Assembly (NCBI GenBank): GCA_020026035.1
Contig: JAHHRC010000040.1
Coordinates: 1 to 11,852, forward strand
Origin: Erysipelotrichaceae bacterium
Lineage (GTDB): Bacteria > Bacillota_I > Bacilli_A > Erysipelotrichales > Erysipelotrichaceae
Direction of reading: 5' to 3'
DNA: 11,852 bases
Notes under the pieces: model-generated
Database searches by the model: none
What the model saw: only the letters and a program-made list of their open reading frames with translations
What the model was told of the DNA's origin: nothing
Translations under genes and position numbers: made by a program
Shown here: positions 6,967 to 11,852 of the stretch, one piece after another
How the letters are laid out: each line of letters begins with the position of its first letter
Position numbering within the stretch: position 1 is the first letter of the stretch

Positions 6967-8115
6967 ATGAAAAGTGAAGCGAGACTTTCCAAGTTTGAAG
7001 CAATCTCGATGATTGTTGGTAACAGTATTGGGACAGGGATTATTGCCGTTCCATTTTTGGCTAGAAAGAATAGTTTGATGACGGTGATCATTCTTTCGCT
7101 TGTAGCGTATTGCATTAATGTCATCTTGCATTTAGTGATTGCCGAGTTGTCTTATAACAATGGTGGTAAGCAATTGGTAAAGAGTTTTGAAGGTGAATTG
7201 TTCAAGGGGAAATCCAAGAAGTATTTTAGTTGGCTGATGTTTGTAGTGTATGGCCTTGCGATTATGGTCGGTGTCAGTGGAAATATTATGGGTGGTGCTG
7301 AGATTTTCGTGAATTGGTTCCACATTTCCTTTGCAAGTGCACAGGTATTGTATTATGTGCTTGCGGGTGTTGTTGTGTTTATGGGGATGAAGGCAGTAGG
7401 GATTGCCCAAAAGTATTCGGTGATTCTATTGTTTGCGATTGTTGGAATTATGTCGATTGCGACCTTTACGCTTCCAAAGCAACCTTTGGTTTCAGCTCCA
7501 TTTATGTTTAATAATTTCTTAGCATTATATAGTATGACGGTGTTTGCGACTTCTGCGAATCAAGCAGTAATTCAGGTTGTAAAAGGGTTGAATGGTGATG
7601 TGAAAGAGATTCGTTCGACAATCTTTACAGGCTTTGCGATTTCAACTGCCTTTGTATTACTTGTAACAATTACCGTATTGCTTGGTTGCAATGGGGAAGT
7701 AGATAAGCAACTTGCGTATATGCAATTAGGTGAAAACATTGGTTCTTGGGGTGTTGTATTAGCGGGGATTTTCTCCTTGTTTGCCTTACTTACAACCTTC
7801 TGGACACATACATTAGCACTTCGTGATGTTGTGCATGAACAAGTTGGTTTGGATAATAAGGTTTGTTGGGTACTTGCAACAATTCCTTGTATTCTATTTG
7901 CTATCTTTGGTGGTAGTAGTTTCATTGTGTTAACACGTCTTATGAGTGGGGTTGTTGTGCTTGTAAGTATTATGCTTGTGTTAACGTATGGGAAGTCTCG
8001 TAAGCGTGCTGGTAAGAGTGAGATTTGTGGGGTTGTTGGTACAGTTCCATTCCAAATTATTTTGGTGATTATGACAATTCTATCAGCGGTTGGAGCGGTG
8101 ATTCCATTAAGCTAG
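6967..8115 (+). CDS. Amino acid permease, aromatic/hydroxy amino acid type
   Basis: A 382-residue integral membrane protein with about 11 hydrophobic helices, belonging to the amino acid/polyamine permease superfamily. Helix 1 carries the unwound substrate-site motif GNSIGTGIIAVPF (18-30). The size, this motif and the helix pattern fit best with the hydroxy/aromatic amino acid permeases (tryptophan/tyrosine and serine transporters), which use proton or sodium symport; the actual substrate is not readable. A short charged loop (KGKSKK) follows helix 2. The start is the ATG at 6967. Its binding site AAAGGAT overlaps the stop of the hydrolase gene, which ends six bases earlier, so translation is probably linked. 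A bidirectional terminator lies just downstream. Confidence 0.8.
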   Translation: MKSEARLSKFEAISMIVGNSIGTGIIAVPFLARKNSLMTVIILSLVAYCINVILHLVIAELSYNNGGKQLVKSFEGELFKGKSKKYFSWLMFVVYGLAIMVGVSGNIMGGAEIFVNWFHISFASAQVLYYVLAGVVVFMGMKAVGIAQKYSVILLFAIVGIMSIATFTLPKQPLVSAPFMFNNFLALYSMTVFATSANQAVIQVVKGLNGDVKEIRSTIFTGFAISTAFVLLVTITVLLGCNGEVDKQLAYMQLGENIGSWGVVLAGIFSLFALLTTFWTHTLALRDVVHEQVGLDNKVCWVLATIPCILFAIFGGSSFIVLTRLMSGVVVLVSIMLVLTYGKSRKRAGKSEICGVVGTVPFQIILVIMTILSAVGAVIPLS

Positions 8116-8122
8116 GGAAAGT

Positions 8123-8147
8123 AAAAAGGTCGCGATTGCGGCCTTTT
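8123..8147. terminator. Bidirectional terminator, permease and regulator
   Basis: AAAAGGTCGC (8124-8133) pairs with GCGGCCTTTT (8138-8147) around a GATT loop (one G-U pair). T runs lie on both outer sides, serving the permease gene and the convergent metal-regulator gene that stops at 8150. Confidence 0.85.
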
Positions 8148-8149
8148 CG

Positions 8150-8521
8150 TTATTTTAGGATTGGTTTGATGTGATCTTTGATGGCGTTGAAGGTTTCTTC
8201 GCTTAAGTCATGTTCGACTTTACAAGCGTCTTCAGCAGCTGTTTCTGGATCTACACCTAAACGGATGAATACGTCGGTTAATACACGGTGACGTTCGAGA
8301 ATTTCTTCAGCAATTTTTTTGCCTGGTTCTAATAGGTGAATTTCACCATCACGGTCCATTTTGATATACCCGTTTTGTCTTAATTTTTTCATTGCGACAG
8401 AAACACTGGCTTTTGAGAAACCAAGTTTTTCGGCAATGTCTACAGAGTGTACATTTCCTTTTTCTTGTTCAAGGGCAAGAATCGATTCGAGGTAGTCTTC
8501 GCTAGATTCGTAAATTTTCAT
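8150..8521 (-). CDS. DtxR/MntR-family metal-dependent repressor
   Basis: A 123-residue dimeric transcription factor that binds DNA when loaded with Mn2+ or Fe2+ and usually represses metal uptake. The N-terminal winged helix (about 5-65) includes SVDIAEKLGFSKASVSVAMKKL; the dimerisation and metal domain is about 66-123. By alignment from memory to Bacillus MntR, the likely metal ligands are Asp9, Glu12, His78, Cys100, Glu103 and His104, in the contexts SSEDYLE, ERHRVL and DACKVEHDLS. The Cys is DtxR/IdeR-like and the Asp is MntR-like. There is no SH3-like domain, so it is of the short MntR/TroR type, about 20 residues shorter than MntR at the C terminus. I chose the ATG at 8521, which has AGGAGG six bases before it; the longer frame from 8572 lacks one. 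No metal transporter is adjacent. Confidence 0.88.
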   Translation of the reverse strand: MKIYESSEDYLESILALEQEKGNVHSVDIAEKLGFSKASVSVAMKKLRQNGYIKMDRDGEIHLLEPGKKIAEEILERHRVLTDVFIRLGVDPETAAEDACKVEHDLSEETFNAIKDHIKPILK

Positions 8522-8540
8522 AAAAAGCCTCCTAACTTCC

Positions 8541-8567
8541 CTTAGTGTACCATAGAAAAGGTATAAG
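8541..8567. promoter_or_regulatory. Candidate operator and promoter of the metal regulator
   Basis: On the minus strand an extended -10-like TGG-TACACT (8552-8544) is visible with no good -35. It overlaps an imperfect inverted repeat, CTTAGTGTACC (8541-8551) with GGTATAAG (8560-8567). A repressor site on its own promoter would be normal for this family, but the dyad is imperfect. Confidence 0.3.
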
Positions 8568-8629
8568 TACATGTGGGAAGATTCTTTTTTCTGAATTTGT
8601 AGGTACTGCTTTTAAATGGTGGTACTTGT

Positions 8630-8638
8630 TGGTATGAT
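8630..8638 (+). promoter_or_regulatory. Extended -10 promoter of the DUF3783 operon
   Basis: TGG-TATGAT forms an extended -10 (8630-8638); no clear -35 is seen at 17 bases upstream. The start would fall near 8645, about 16 bases before the ATG at 8661. GGTACT motifs at 8602 and 8621 lie in the upstream region. Confidence 0.45.
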
Positions 8639-8660
8639 TGTGTAAGAATTGGGAGATTTT

Positions 8661-9227
8661 ATGAAGAAAATTTGGATGTTTGGAATTACGGAAGAAATTG
8701 CTGAGAAGTACTTGGTGATTTGTGATAAATTAGGTGTTTCTTTGAACTTTTTACATGCGGAAGACTTTGCTAAGACGTTTGATGAAGTGTTGTCTTTGGA
8801 GTGTAAAGAAGTTGCGCCGTTTGAAAATAGTCCCTTGATGTTAATGGAGGGGGTAAGTTCGCAAGACTTAGTGGATTTGTTAACACTGATGCAAGAAGAG
8901 GGTTGTCCATTTGAGGGGATCAAAGTCATGCATACGGAATGCAATGGAAGTCGTGTGTTAAATGAGTTGATGCAAGAGGTTTTGAAGGAGCATATCTTTA
9001 TGTCGAAGTATTATGCGGTTCAAAACTTAACAAAGCAGTTTGAAGCACTTGATACAAGTGTATTGCCATTGGAATTGAAAGAAGAACTTCATGCGGTTTT
9101 GTTGATTGCAAAACGTGTTTTAGCAAATGAAGCTTGTACGGAAGAGGATTTGGATCTAGAGATGCATGAATTAAAGGATGTTTTTCAAAAGATTGTGGCC
9201 TTTTTGGAAGATGAGGAGGAAGCGTAA
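8661..9227 (+). CDS. DUF3783-like protein of unknown function
   Basis: A 188-residue soluble, acidic protein with no signal peptide or membrane helix. The middle (about 55-115), with PLMLMEGVSSQDL, LLTLMQEEGCPF and IKVMHTECNGSRVLNELMQEVLKEH, resembles the DUF3783 domain found in Bacillota, which has no known function; this assignment is from memory of the pattern. The N-terminal part (KIWMFGITEEIAEKYLVICDKLGVSLNFL) looks like the half-domain that often comes before it. The last 70 residues are helical and acidic, ending DEEEA. I chose the ATG at 8661, with GGGAG five bases before it; an upstream TTG overlaps that site. Its TAA shares a base with the ATG of the next gene (TAATG), so the two products are made together. 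Confidence 0.7.
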   Translation: MKKIWMFGITEEIAEKYLVICDKLGVSLNFLHAEDFAKTFDEVLSLECKEVAPFENSPLMLMEGVSSQDLVDLLTLMQEEGCPFEGIKVMHTECNGSRVLNELMQEVLKEHIFMSKYYAVQNLTKQFEALDTSVLPLELKEELHAVLLIAKRVLANEACTEEDLDLEMHELKDVFQKIVAFLEDEEEA

Positions 9228-10024
9228 TGGGTAATTTGATTCAATCGGTACTTACGAAGCAGGATTTAGTGAACCAGTTGAAGAAATTGGGGGTTACGTC
9301 CTCAATGATTTTAGAAGTGCATGTGGCATATGAGTTATTGCCATTTGTTGTAGGTGGTGCGAAGACGGTTGTTGATGCGCTTATGGAAGTTGCGAAGGAT
9401 GGCGGTACGATTATGATGCATGTGAAGCCAAAGCATGCGAAAGATCCAACGTTCTGGAATGATGCGAATATTTCTACGTATTTGTATGAGGATATACGTA
9501 AAAATACACCAGCCTTTGATCCGCGTTTTTGTGAATTGGACAATGATCCAATTGTGGAAAACTTCCGGAATCGGGATGGTGTAGAGTTTTCAAGTCATCC
9601 GGCGTATTGTTATGCAGCATGGGGAAGGTATGCGAAGTTTCTTTGTAATAAACAAAGTTTGCATTTCCCACTTGCGGAAGAATCGCCGGTTGCTCGTTTG
9701 TATGAGTTAAAGGGGTATGTGTTGAATCTTGGGTGTTCGTTTACCGAATTGACTTGTTTGCATTTAGCACAGTATCGTTCGGATTGTTGTCCGATTGGTG
9801 TTTCTTCGAGTTGTCTAAATGGGCAAGGGAATTGGCAACGGTATTTGGATTTGGAAGTGGATGCGTCGCAGTTTAAACGGATTCGTTCGATTTTGTTAAA
9901 TGCGAACCAAATTCGTTCGAGTATGCTTGGGGATTGTGAGATGGAGTTGTTTTCGGTTCCACTCGCAATTGATGAGGCGACGAAATATTTTGAAAAGACG
10001 GTTGTATACGATTTATATCGTTAA
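9227..10024 (+). CDS. AAC(3)/YokD-family acetyltransferase homologue, divergent
   Basis: A 265-residue cytoplasmic protein of the antibiotic N-acetyltransferase (AAC(3)) fold, most like Bacillus YokD. Matching landmarks: LEVH (His32), FVVGGAKTVVDALMEV, DGGTIMMH, DPTFWND, the conserved SSHP (His124) with YAAWG, LAEESPVARLYEL, and TCLHLAQYRSD. Key departures from the family as I recall it: the acetyl-CoA-binding SSL after the first His is VAY here, the usual MP after GT is MH, and the Glu of HLAEYR is Gln182. It may therefore have weak or changed activity, so I would not call it an aminoglycoside-resistance gene. The start overlaps the stop of the DUF3783 gene and GAGGAGG precedes it. Its stop overlaps that of the convergent reductase-like gene. 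Confidence 0.8.
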   Translation: MGNLIQSVLTKQDLVNQLKKLGVTSSMILEVHVAYELLPFVVGGAKTVVDALMEVAKDGGTIMMHVKPKHAKDPTFWNDANISTYLYEDIRKNTPAFDPRFCELDNDPIVENFRNRDGVEFSSHPAYCYAAWGRYAKFLCNKQSLHFPLAEESPVARLYELKGYVLNLGCSFTELTCLHLAQYRSDCCPIGVSSSCLNGQGNWQRYLDLEVDASQFKRIRSILLNANQIRSSMLGDCEMELFSVPLAIDEATKYFEKTVVYDLYR

Positions 10025-10473
10025 TACCAAGAATGTTGTAGGATGGCTTGTTCGATGCAAGTTGCAACCTGCAACATTTTTTCTTCGTCTTCTTTCGTGA
10101 AGTGATTGAAACTTGAAGAATCAAGGTCGATGATGAGTACCATTTGCTTGTTGTGATACACCGGTACACATAGTTCTGAGTTTGATGCACTATCACAAGC
10201 GATGTGGTCTTTGATGGCATGGACGTTGTCAATGCGTTGTGGGTTGTTTGATCGGTAGGTACTACCTAAGACTCCTTTCGTAAATGGGATGTGGGTACAA
10301 GCGACTTTGCCTTGGAATGGTCCTAAGACCATGTCGGTTTTTGTGACAAAATAGAAGCCTGCCCAATTGAGGCCGTCATCTTCTTGTTTGATGAAGGCAG
10401 AGAGGTTGCTTAATGCGGCAATCATGTTTTCTTCTTCAAGGATTGCCTTTACTTGTTCAATATATACGTTCAT
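10021..10473 (-). CDS. GAF-domain fRMsr-family protein, middle Cys lost
   Basis: A 150-residue single GAF domain of the free methionine-R-sulfoxide reductase family (YebR/MsrC), cytoplasmic enzymes that reduce free Met-R-sulfoxide using three Cys. Clear landmarks: LNWAGFYF, GPFQGKVACTHIPF, KGVLGST, DNVHAIKDHIACDSASNSE, VPVY and LIIDLDS. By spacing, Cys59 and Cys93 match E. coli Cys84 and Cys118, but the position of Cys94 is Leu69 (codon TTA, GVLG instead of GVCG). Extra Cys residues occur at 102 and 139. Reduction may still run through Cys59-Cys93, or the protein may only bind its ligand. The ATG at 10473 has no ribosome binding site, and a promoter -10 lies immediately upstream, so the mRNA may be leaderless. 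It is convergent with the acetyltransferase-like gene and divergent from thiT. Confidence 0.88.
   Translation of the reverse strand: MNVYIEQVKAILEEENMIAALSNLSAFIKQEDDGLNWAGFYFVTKTDMVLGPFQGKVACTHIPFTKGVLGSTYRSNNPQRIDNVHAIKDHIACDSASNSELCVPVYHNKQMVLIIDLDSSSFNHFTKEDEEKMLQVATCIEQAILQHSWY
10032..10082 (+). terminator. Candidate terminator inside the convergent gene
   Basis: AATGTTGTAGG (10032-10042) pairs with CCTGCAACATT (10068-10078) with one G-U pair and is followed by T to 10082. The 25-base loop has a small inner CTTG/CAAG hairpin. It would end plus-strand transcription from the DUF3783 operon, although the DNA is also the 3' end of the opposite gene. The large loop lowers confidence. Confidence 0.5.
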
Positions 10474-10479
10474 GGTGAA

Positions 10480-10488
10480 ATTTTAGCA
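10480..10488 (-). promoter_or_regulatory. Extended -10 promoter giving a leaderless start
   Basis: On the minus strand TGC-TAAAAT (10488-10480) is an extended -10, followed by six bases (TTCACC) and then the ATG. Normal -10 to start spacing puts the first transcribed base at or next to the A of ATG. No purine-rich binding site is present. Confidence 0.45.
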
Positions 10489-10496
10489 TAGTTTTG

Positions 10497-10505
10497 TGGT
10501 AGAAT
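10497..10505 (+). promoter_or_regulatory. Extended -10 promoter of the thiT riboswitch leader
   Basis: TGG-TAGAAT (10497-10505) is an extended -10, with no clear -35. The start would be near 10512, three bases before the first stem of the TPP aptamer. Confidence 0.5.
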
Positions 10506-10514
10506 CATAGATGT

Positions 10515-10594
10515 GAACAGGGGTGTGTTTTGTTTAGAAACACTGAGAGTAAACCCTTATCACCTGATCTAGGTTAAGCTAGCGTAGGGAGTTC
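10515..10594 (+). promoter_or_regulatory. TPP (THI-box) riboswitch aptamer
   Basis: All THI-box landmarks are present in order: P1 GAAC (10515-10518) closing with GTTC (10591-10594), GGGGTG, a P3 stem GTGTTT/AAACAC, CTGAGA (10543-10548), ACCCTT (10553-10558), CACCTGATCT (10561-10570), a P5 CTAG/CTAG hairpin and GCGTAGGGA (10582-10590). It binds thiamine pyrophosphate and lowers expression of the thiamine transporter gene 40 bases downstream. Confidence 0.95.
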
Positions 10595-10633
10595 CGTTGT
10601 CCTTGCGCCTTCGATTGTTGGAGGTGTTTTTTT
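10581..10633 (+). promoter_or_regulatory. Riboswitch expression platform
   Basis: GCGCCTTC (10605-10612) can pair with GGAGGTGT (10620-10627), hiding the thiT ribosome binding site; seven T (10627-10633) follow, so the same hairpin could also terminate. The competing pairing is the aptamer core AGCGTAGGG (10581-10589) with CCTTGCGCCT (10601-10610), which frees the site when TPP is absent. Pairings were found by eye. Confidence 0.55.
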
Positions 10634-11194
10634 ATGAAGAGTAAAGATCAGACAAAAAGCATTGCCTTTATGGCGATGTATGTCGCAATGTTTGTGGTAT
10701 TTAAGTTTGTGGGAAATTTGATTCCCCTTTTGAAAATGCCAAATGGTGGTTCAGTCGAGTTGGAGTTTGTTATATTGTTTGTGGCAAGCTTGCATCTTGG
10801 CTATAAGAAAGGGACACTAGTCGCGCTTCTTTGTTTGGCAGTAGAAGCGGTATTAGGTTTTCCATTCTACATTGTCCATTGGTTACAGTTTTTATTGGAT
10901 TATGTGTTACCGGTTGTAGTGGTTGGTGGAGCATCGATCTTGTGGTTTAAAGAGCGTAAGTATTCCATGGTTACTATGCTAAGTGGAGCGATGGTTCTGA
11001 AATGGCTTTGTAATGTATTGTCGGGTGTGTATTATTGGATGCCAAGTGGCGAAGCGGCTGGAAGTAAGCAGGCGTGGTTGTTTTCCCTTGGATACAATAC
11101 GCCATACAATGTAGCAACGCTTATTGTTGTGGTAATCTTAGTGCCGATTATTTATGGCCGATTGAAAGCTGCACGAATTGTCGATGTAAATTAG
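10634..11194 (+). CDS. thiT: Thiamine ECF transporter substrate-binding subunit
   Basis: A 186-residue membrane S component with about six helices that captures thiamine and works with a shared ECF module (EcfA, EcfA', EcfT), not encoded in this window. Family landmarks: MPNGGS (35-40), VHWLQFLLDY (81-90), SGVYYW (130-135) and the GYNTPYN loop. From memory of the Lactococcus ThiT structure, binding residues Glu84, Tyr85, Gly129, Trp133, Tyr146 and Asn151 match Asp89, Tyr90, Gly131, Trp135, Tyr154 and Asn159. The His125 position is Asn127 here, an unusual change. The ATG follows GGAGGTG by seven T. The TPP riboswitch immediately upstream independently supports thiamine as substrate and repression when TPP is plentiful. 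A strong terminator makes it monocistronic. Confidence 0.95.
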   Translation: MKSKDQTKSIAFMAMYVAMFVVFKFVGNLIPLLKMPNGGSVELEFVILFVASLHLGYKKGTLVALLCLAVEAVLGFPFYIVHWLQFLLDYVLPVVVVGGASILWFKERKYSMVTMLSGAMVLKWLCNVLSGVYYWMPSGEAAGSKQAWLFSLGYNTPYNVATLIVVVILVPIIYGRLKAARIVDVN

Positions 11195-11203
11195 AATATA
11201 TGG

Positions 11204-11241
11204 AAGTGTTGGATCTTAACGGAAAGGTCCAACGCTTTTTT
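11204..11241 (+). terminator. Intrinsic terminator of thiT
   Basis: A 14-base-pair stem (11204-11217 with 11224-11237, two G-U pairs) closes an AACGGA loop and runs into six T (11236-11241). It begins nine bases after the stop codon. Confidence 0.9.
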
Positions 11242-11244
11242 CGT

Positions 11245-11273
11245 TTGTGAGAAAGTCGAACAAGTTGTATCAT
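11245..11273 (+). promoter_or_regulatory. Promoter of ntdP
   Basis: TTGTGA (11245-11250), a 17-base spacer and TATCAT (11268-11273). It starts four bases after the thiT terminator, so ntdP has its own transcription unit with a leader of about 24 bases. Confidence 0.6.
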
Positions 11274-11303
11274 AGAGAAGACATCAAATGGAAAGGGGTA
11301 ACT

Positions 11304-11843
11304 ATGAGTAAACTTCCTGAAGTTGGAACCGAAGTCTTTGTACAGAGTTATAAACATGATGGTTCGTTGCATCGGACGTGGTGCAAAGGGTTTGTCTTAG
11401 AAGCGAATGAAGATCGGTTTGTGGTTGTGACCAATAAAGCGTGGGTCATTGAAGCAGATGGTCGGCGTTGGTTTACAAGAGAGCCTGCGGTTTGTTTTTT
11501 CTACACGAAGCGTTGGTTTAATATCATTTCGATGATTCGTAAGACGGGGATTTATTACTATTGTAATTTAGCGAGTCCTTCCGTATATGATGGTGAAGCA
11601 ATTAAGAACATTGATTACGATTTGGATGTGAAGTTGTATCCAGATCGTTCGTATCAGATTCTTGATGAAAATGAATATGCCTTGCATTCAACGATGATGG
11701 CCTATCCAAAAGAGGTTATGAAGATTGTTGAATGGGAGATGCAAAACTTATTGGAATGGATGGAATATTCAAAAGATCCATTCAATCAAACGAGTGTGCA
11801 AGAGTTCTATCAAACATATTTAAGTATGAATCGCCTAGATTAG
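11304..11843 (+). CDS. ntdP: Nucleoside tri-/diphosphate phosphatase (YgaC/UPF0374, DUF402)
   Basis: A 179-residue cytoplasmic protein of the DUF402 family. It matches Bacillus YgaC and staphylococcal Ntdp closely along its length: VQSYKHDGSLHRTW (13-26), ADGRRWFTREPAVCFF (51-66), WFNIISMIR, YYYCNLASP (84-92) and the acidic IDYDLDVKLYPD (103-114) that contributes metal-binding Asp residues. Such enzymes hydrolyse nucleoside tri- and diphosphates with a divalent metal. The length is normal (about 176 in relatives). I chose the ATG at 11304 because GGAAAGGGG lies just before it and family members begin here; the frame is open back to 11247, but that part overlaps the promoter. The TAG stop is inside the terminator stem. 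Confidence 0.93.
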   Translation: MSKLPEVGTEVFVQSYKHDGSLHRTWCKGFVLEANEDRFVVVTNKAWVIEADGRRWFTREPAVCFFYTKRWFNIISMIRKTGIYYYCNLASPSVYDGEAIKNIDYDLDVKLYPDRSYQILDENEYALHSTMMAYPKEVMKIVEWEMQNLLEWMEYSKDPFNQTSVQEFYQTYLSMNRLD

Positions 11844-11852
11844 GCGGTTTTT
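11829..11852 (+). terminator. Intrinsic terminator of ntdP, cut by the window edge
   Basis: AATCGCCTA (11829-11837) pairs with TAGGCGGTT (11841-11849) around GAT, then T to the window end. The stem contains the last codons and the stop codon of ntdP. The T run may continue beyond the window. Confidence 0.75.

Noticed and set aside
7572..7925. Minus-strand open frame of 117 codons
   Set aside because: It is antisense to the permease helices and has low-complexity Thr/Ser/Pro content with no start signal.
9227..10024. Aminoglycoside resistance gene
   Set aside because: The fold matches AAC(3), but CoA-site and active-site residues differ and YokD-type relatives are chromosomal with other or unknown roles. 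Resistance is not supported.
9873..10232. Minus-strand open frame of 119 codons across the convergent junction
   Set aside because: It overlaps two well-supported genes out of frame and shows no domain.
11247..11303. Longer ntdP reading frame
   Set aside because: This stretch holds the promoter -10, and relatives begin at the ATG at 11304, which has its own binding site.

Overview
The window looks like chromosome from a low-to-mid GC Bacillota. I see a Firmicutes-style ThiT ECF subunit under a TPP riboswitch, an NtdP/YgaC phosphatase, a YokD-type acetyltransferase homologue, strong AGGAGG-type ribosome binding sites and U-tailed intrinsic terminators. A member of the Erysipelotrichia is my best guess, but that is a weak inference. 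The genetic code is standard. There is no tRNA, rRNA, CRISPR array, insertion sequence or phage gene, and no gene-free stretch above 300 bases.

Left part (1-5160). The window opens inside a large CshA-type fibrillar surface protein that ends in an unusual LARTS sorting-like signal and a membrane anchor. Two back-to-back terminators separate it from a minus-strand two-component system (response regulator, then histidine kinase, two bases apart). A helically phased ATTAAG direct repeat lies just upstream of the regulator and may be its own binding site. Divergent from it is a secreted SGNH-hydrolase lipoprotein.

Middle part (5130-8660). A minus-strand glycerophosphodiester phosphodiesterase converges on the lipoprotein gene over a shared bidirectional terminator. 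It is divergent, through back-to-back promoters, from an apparent two-gene operon: a membrane-anchored alpha/beta hydrolase and an amino acid permease. Another bidirectional terminator follows, then a minus-strand DtxR/MntR-type metal regulator.

Right part (8600-11852). A DUF3783 protein overlaps by one base the start of a divergent AAC(3)/YokD-family protein. That gene converges on a GAF-fold protein of the free methionine-R-sulfoxide reductase family, and the two stop codons share a TTAA. The reductase-like gene seems to be read from a leaderless promoter, back-to-back with the promoter of a TPP riboswitch controlling thiT. The window ends with ntdP and its terminator.

Overall this is mostly housekeeping and envelope-sensing chromosome. 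I found no complete new defence or mobile system. The best leads are family members lacking or changing residues expected for function (reductase-like protein, acetyltransferase-like protein, ThiT, metal regulator), the LARTS signal, and several compact regulatory arrangements.
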